This document shows positions 5,262 to 7,090 of a stretch of 7,090 nt of DNA, piece after piece. The position numbers and the translations under genes were made by a program. The DNA is from Methanobacterium sp. Its GTDB lineage: Archaea > Methanobacteriota > Methanobacteria > Methanobacteriales > Methanobacteriaceae. The notes beneath the pieces were generated by a model. That model was not told the DNA's origin. It was given only the letters and a program-made list of their open reading frames with translations, and made no database searches. Position 1 is the first letter of the stretch. Every line of letters starts with the position of its first letter. The stretch covers positions 1-7,090 of the forward strand of contig DUPR01000019.1 in NCBI GenBank assembly GCA_012838205.1, in the 5' to 3' direction.

Positions 5262-5613
5262 CTATTATGGAATACTAAAGGTGCGATTTTAAGCAAACTA
5301 GGAAATTATGAAGAAGCTTGGAGTCTACAAATAAAGCATTACGATTAGATTAAAAAGATCCTTATAACTTATGTAATAAAGGTGATACTCTCAGAAAAAT
5401 GGGTGATTACTCTTAAGCAATGGAATACATAGAAAGAGCATTAGACATTATTCCCAAAATTCCGGTTTTCTGGCTTTACTAAAGTAAAAACATTTATGGC
5501 CATGAATAAAAATGAACAGGCTAAAATATATTGATAAGGCTTTAGAGTTAGATCTAACTTTTAAAAAAGCTATTGGGGCTAAAGAAGAGCTTTCGAAGTT
5601 GATGGAGGACTAA
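5262..5613 (+). pseudogene. Decayed tetratricopeptide-repeat (TPR) gene
   Basis: TPR units can be read in changing frames. Unit one (from about 5268) is WNTKGAILSKLGNYEEAWSL, with TAG at 5346-5348. Unit two (from about 5354) is KDPYNLCNKGDTLRKMGDYS, TAA at 5414-5416, then AMEYIERALDIIP. Unit three (from about 5527) is YIDKALELDLTFKKAIGAKE, then ELSKLMED and a proper stop at 5611-5613. The NKGDTLRKMGDYxEAMEYIERALDI pattern is the classic TPR A/B helix pair (G8, Y11, A20, A27 type positions). At least two frameshifts and several stops show long-dead sequence. TPR proteins are protein-interaction scaffolds and are abundant in Methanobacteriales. No start codon or RBS is left, and 5205-5261 contains nothing recognisable. 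Confidence 0.7.
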
Positions 5614-5617
5614 TGGT

Positions 5618-5818
5618 ATGGTTAAAAAAACATTCTGTCCGCGCTGTGGTTCTAAGAAAATTAAATATGAGCAAATCTATGAAGGTAGTGGCACCTGGAA
5701 ATGCCATCACTGTGGATATGAAGGCTCAATAGTTTTAGAAGATGGTAATATTGAAAAAACTATTATAGAAACCAAGAAAATGGAAAAATTAAGTAAAAAA
5801 CTATTATGGAGAAGATAA
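5618..5818 (+). CDS. Small zinc-ribbon protein
   Basis: A 66-residue protein with an N-terminal zinc ribbon: C7-P-x-C10-G and C29-x2-C32-G-Y form two knuckles 18 residues apart, with W27 before the second, as in rubredoxin-like and TFIIS-like ribbons. The C-terminal half is charged (IEKTIIETKKMEKLSKK), probably a helix. Such proteins are common in methanogens. They probably bind one Zn2+ and may mediate nucleic-acid or protein contacts; the precise role is unknown. ATG 5618 lies 4 nt after the stop of the TPR remnant. Its likely RBS (GGAGG, 5604-5608) is inside the last codons of that remnant, so it was probably translationally coupled to the TPR gene and now depends on whatever transcript still crosses the dead gene. 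No frame damage is visible. Confidence 0.75.
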   Translation: MVKKTFCPRCGSKKIKYEQIYEGSGTWKCHHCGYEGSIVLEDGNIEKTIIETKKMEKLSKKLLWRR

Positions 5819-5888
5819 CTAAGAGTATTTTCCACTTATTTGAATCCAACATTATCGCCCATCCATAATATTGATACGCATATTTTCT

Positions 5889-5895
5889 AAAAAAA
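5889..5895 (-). terminator. U7 tract at the end of the DUF5518-like gene
   Basis: On the minus strand seven T follow directly after the TAA stop (5898-5896). Archaeal RNA polymerase can terminate at such U tracts without a hairpin. The 77-nt spacer between the convergent zinc-ribbon and membrane genes shows nothing else certain. Confidence 0.4.
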
Positions 5896-6759
5896 TTATT
5901 CTGGCCCGTAAGTACTAAGAATAGCACCAACACGCACTACATTAAATAAAATAAACACAAGAAAAATTCCAACAACAACCATTGTATATTCAAATTTGTT
6001 ACTGGTTCTTTTTTTCACGGCCACTGCTATGATTCCACTAATTATACCAATGAACAAGAATAGTAAGAAACCTGAAATCGCACTGCCAATGTATAAAAAA
6101 TAGGTGAGGGATCCTAATATCGTGTGGAAATTAGCCATTTGTATGCTTGTTAGATTTGGTGATAAGAAAACGACCAAAGGAATTGATGTAAGTCCAGCTA
6201 TGCTTGTTGACAGTCCTCCGTACAAGATTCCATTACGATACCTGATTTCCACTAGATAAACTGCAATGAATGCACCTATTACTGGTGATATTAATCCCAT
6301 TTTTGGTAAATATAATCCACTTAATAAGGCAATTACAAATGTAACCACAAATCCAACAATAACTGACTTCCAATTTAACTTCATTTTCCAACCAGCCGCA
6401 CCAATGCCTCCAAAAATTGAGCCCACAATGGAACACATGATTAATGTTTCAATGATTGCATAAATCTCTGAGATAATAACTGCGCTTGATGAAGCCTCCC
6501 GCGGTACAATTAAACCGTAGATGATTGAAACTGCCGATAATATTATGGCTGTAATAATGCCCATCAATATTCCATTTTTTGCTCCATCCACACAAGTTTC
6601 TCCGACAATATAGCCGGTTAATAGAGCACCGATTATGAATCCAACGTATATTCCATAAGAAATAATCGGAGAAAAAATCAATAAAAACGAAGATAAAACT
6701 CCTAACACTATTGCTGTAGCAGAACCTGCCATTACTGCCTTCCAATTAATATTTTTCAT
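5896..6759 (-). CDS. DUF5518-like membrane protein with two tandem halves
   Basis: A 287-residue integral membrane protein rich in Gly, Ile and Val. It has an internal duplication. Residues 4-124 start INWKAVMAG and run through a first helix, SPIISYGIYVGFIIGALLTGY, an NGILMG turn and a helix ending GSIFGGIGAAGWK. Residues 128-250 start LNWKSVIVG and repeat the order: SPVIGAFIAVYLVEIRYRNG, ILYGGLSTSIAGL, then a helix ending GIISGIIAVAVKKR. A last hydrophobic segment (about 258-280) closes the protein. The NWK start, the Y/R-NGILYG motif and the four-helix unit are what I associate with DUF5518, a family of unknown function common in Methanobacteria; single-domain members are about half this length. 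ATG 6759 has AGGAAAG about 9 nt upstream. No transport or catalytic motif is seen, and it has no close operon partner. Confidence 0.75.
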   Translation of the reverse strand: MKNINWKAVMAGSATAIVLGVLSSFLLIFSPIISYGIYVGFIIGALLTGYIVGETCVDGAKNGILMGIITAIILSAVSIIYGLIVPREASSSAVIISEIYAIIETLIMCSIVGSIFGGIGAAGWKMKLNWKSVIVGFVVTFVIALLSGLYLPKMGLISPVIGAFIAVYLVEIRYRNGILYGGLSTSIAGLTSIPLVVFLSPNLTSIQMANFHTILGSLTYFLYIGSAISGFLLFLFIGIISGIIAVAVKKRTSNKFEYTMVVVGIFLVFILFNVVRVGAILSTYGPE

Positions 6760-6790
6760 TTTAATTACTTTCCTAAAATTATTACTTATT

Positions 6791-6819
6791 AAGATGGGAT
6801 CTTTTCAGTAATATATTCA
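6791..6819 (-). promoter_or_regulatory. Promoter of the DUF5518-like gene with small inverted repeat
   Basis: AATATATTA (6811-6819) is a TATA-like run about 55 nt before ATG 6759. Twenty nt on, where transcription should start, AAGAT (6791-6795) and ATCTT (6799-6803) form a perfect 5-bp inverted repeat around GGG. It may be an operator at the start site; evidence is position and symmetry only. Confidence 0.3.
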
Positions 6820-6852
6820 AAATAAATTATCATATGAATTAAAGCCTAAGTT

Positions 6853-6987
6853 TTATAAATTTGTCCAATTCAACCCTAAATTCAAGACTCCTTCTACACA
6901 CTTCATAACCTCAAAAGAAAATGAACTAAAACTTAGTCCTTCCATAACCTTTAATTCTTTATCTAACAATCTCCATAGTGGTACCAT
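6853..6987 (-). CDS. Possible 44-residue small protein, unrecognised
   Basis: ATG 6987 opens a clean frame to TAA 6855-6853. It reads MVPLWRLLDKELKVMEGLSF, SSFSFEVMKCVEGVLNLG, LNWTNL. The balance of charged and hydrophobic residues and AGA/GGA codon use look coding, and the frame fills a spacer that otherwise has none. Against it: no ribosome binding site (the upstream sequence is A-rich), so it would need leaderless or weak initiation, or it is the tail of a decayed gene. It lies on the same strand as, and 93 nt upstream of, the DUF5518-like gene, so the two could be co-transcribed. A TATA-like run on the minus strand lies at about 7055-7073. No family recognised. Confidence 0.35.
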   Translation of the reverse strand: MVPLWRLLDKELKVMEGLSFSSFSFEVMKCVEGVLNLGLNWTNL

Positions 6988-7090
6988 GGTTTTTTTATTG
7001 CTTTTTGGTTATTTTTATTTAGAAAGACTTAAAAAAACGCTGTTATACTAAAGATTTAAATATAAATGATAATTAATGATAATTATAAAT
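6988..7090. other. AT-rich window end with T tracts and a repeat element
   Basis: 6989-7019 holds three plus-strand T tracts that look like archaeal terminator tracts, but no plus-strand gene ends here. 7051-7090 has TATA-like sequence readable on both strands and the tandem repeat described separately. No gene is supported. Confidence 0.3.
7066..7086. repeat. Tandem 10-nt repeat containing a perfect 7-4-7 palindrome
   Basis: ATGATAATTA occurs twice in direct tandem (7066-7075 and 7076-7085). Within it ATAATTA (7069-7075) and TAATTAT (7080-7086) form a perfect inverted repeat around ATGA. This may be an operator of a promoter whose gene lies beyond the window. The GATAAT units superficially recall iron-regulator boxes, but AT-rich DNA makes such matches cheap. 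Confidence 0.35.

Noticed and set aside
6233..6745. ORFs in other frames across the DUF5518-like gene
   Set aside because: Shadows of the 287-residue membrane protein; compositions rich in Trp/Cys/Asn or Pro/Asn are typical of out-of-frame reading.
6973..6990. CCAT...TGGTACCA...ATGG palindrome
   Set aside because: Only the central 8 nt are symmetrical and they coincide with the start of the 44-codon frame; too short to claim an operator.
1..7090. CRISPR array, insertion sequence ends, tRNA, rRNA
   Set aside because: I found no regularly spaced repeats, transposase frames, terminal inverted repeats with target duplications, or cloverleaf-like GC-rich segments.

Overview
The window looks like chromosomal DNA of a methanogenic archaeon of the Methanobacteriales, most likely Methanobacterium or a close relative. 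This rests on sequence style and gene types, not a database search. The DNA is AT-rich. Ribosome binding sites are of the GGAGGTGA type. Promoters carry TATA boxes rather than -35/-10 pairs, and arginine codons are largely AGA/AGG. The gene set also fits: a DUF5518-like duplicated membrane protein, a short zinc-ribbon protein beside TPR remains, an iron-sulfur-flavoprotein-like reductase and an AhpD-like protein.

Layout. 1-264: AT-rich upstream region with a 13-nt tandem direct repeat, a TATA box and a small hairpin. 265-885 (+): carboxymuconolactone decarboxylase/AhpD-like protein. 1060-2418 (-): large multi-pass membrane protein of the DUF6056/GT-C type. 2419-2634: divergent spacer with a two-part inverted repeat. 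2635-3065 (+): a small unrecognised gene that looks frameshifted, followed by the RBS and first codons of a second gene that stops almost at once. 3102-3355 (-): 5'-truncated, frameshifted remnant of a DUF1801-like gene. 3415-3680: more gene-like debris. 3686-4294 (-): intact flavodoxin-fold reductase. 4295-4637: divergent spacer with a possible 19-codon leader peptide and paired TTGACA repeats. 4638-5204 (+): dienelactone hydrolase broken only by a TAA at codon 25. 5262-5613 (+): decayed TPR gene. 5618-5818 (+): intact zinc-ribbon protein. 5896-6759 (-): membrane protein of two tandem DUF5518-like halves. 6760-7090: promoter region of that gene, a possible 44-residue ORF on the minus strand, and a repeat-rich AT segment cut by the window edge.

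How it fits together. I see no multi-gene operon that makes a pathway. Four genes (AhpD-like, flavoprotein, dienelactone hydrolase, DUF1801 remnant) belong to families often linked to redox stress or small-molecule detoxification, and two share a TTGACA-type repeat pair upstream. The main feature is decay: between about 2635 and 5613 only the flavoprotein gene is clearly intact, among four or more broken genes at different stages of loss. I found no CRISPR array, transposase, tRNA or rRNA, and no convincing new multi-gene system.
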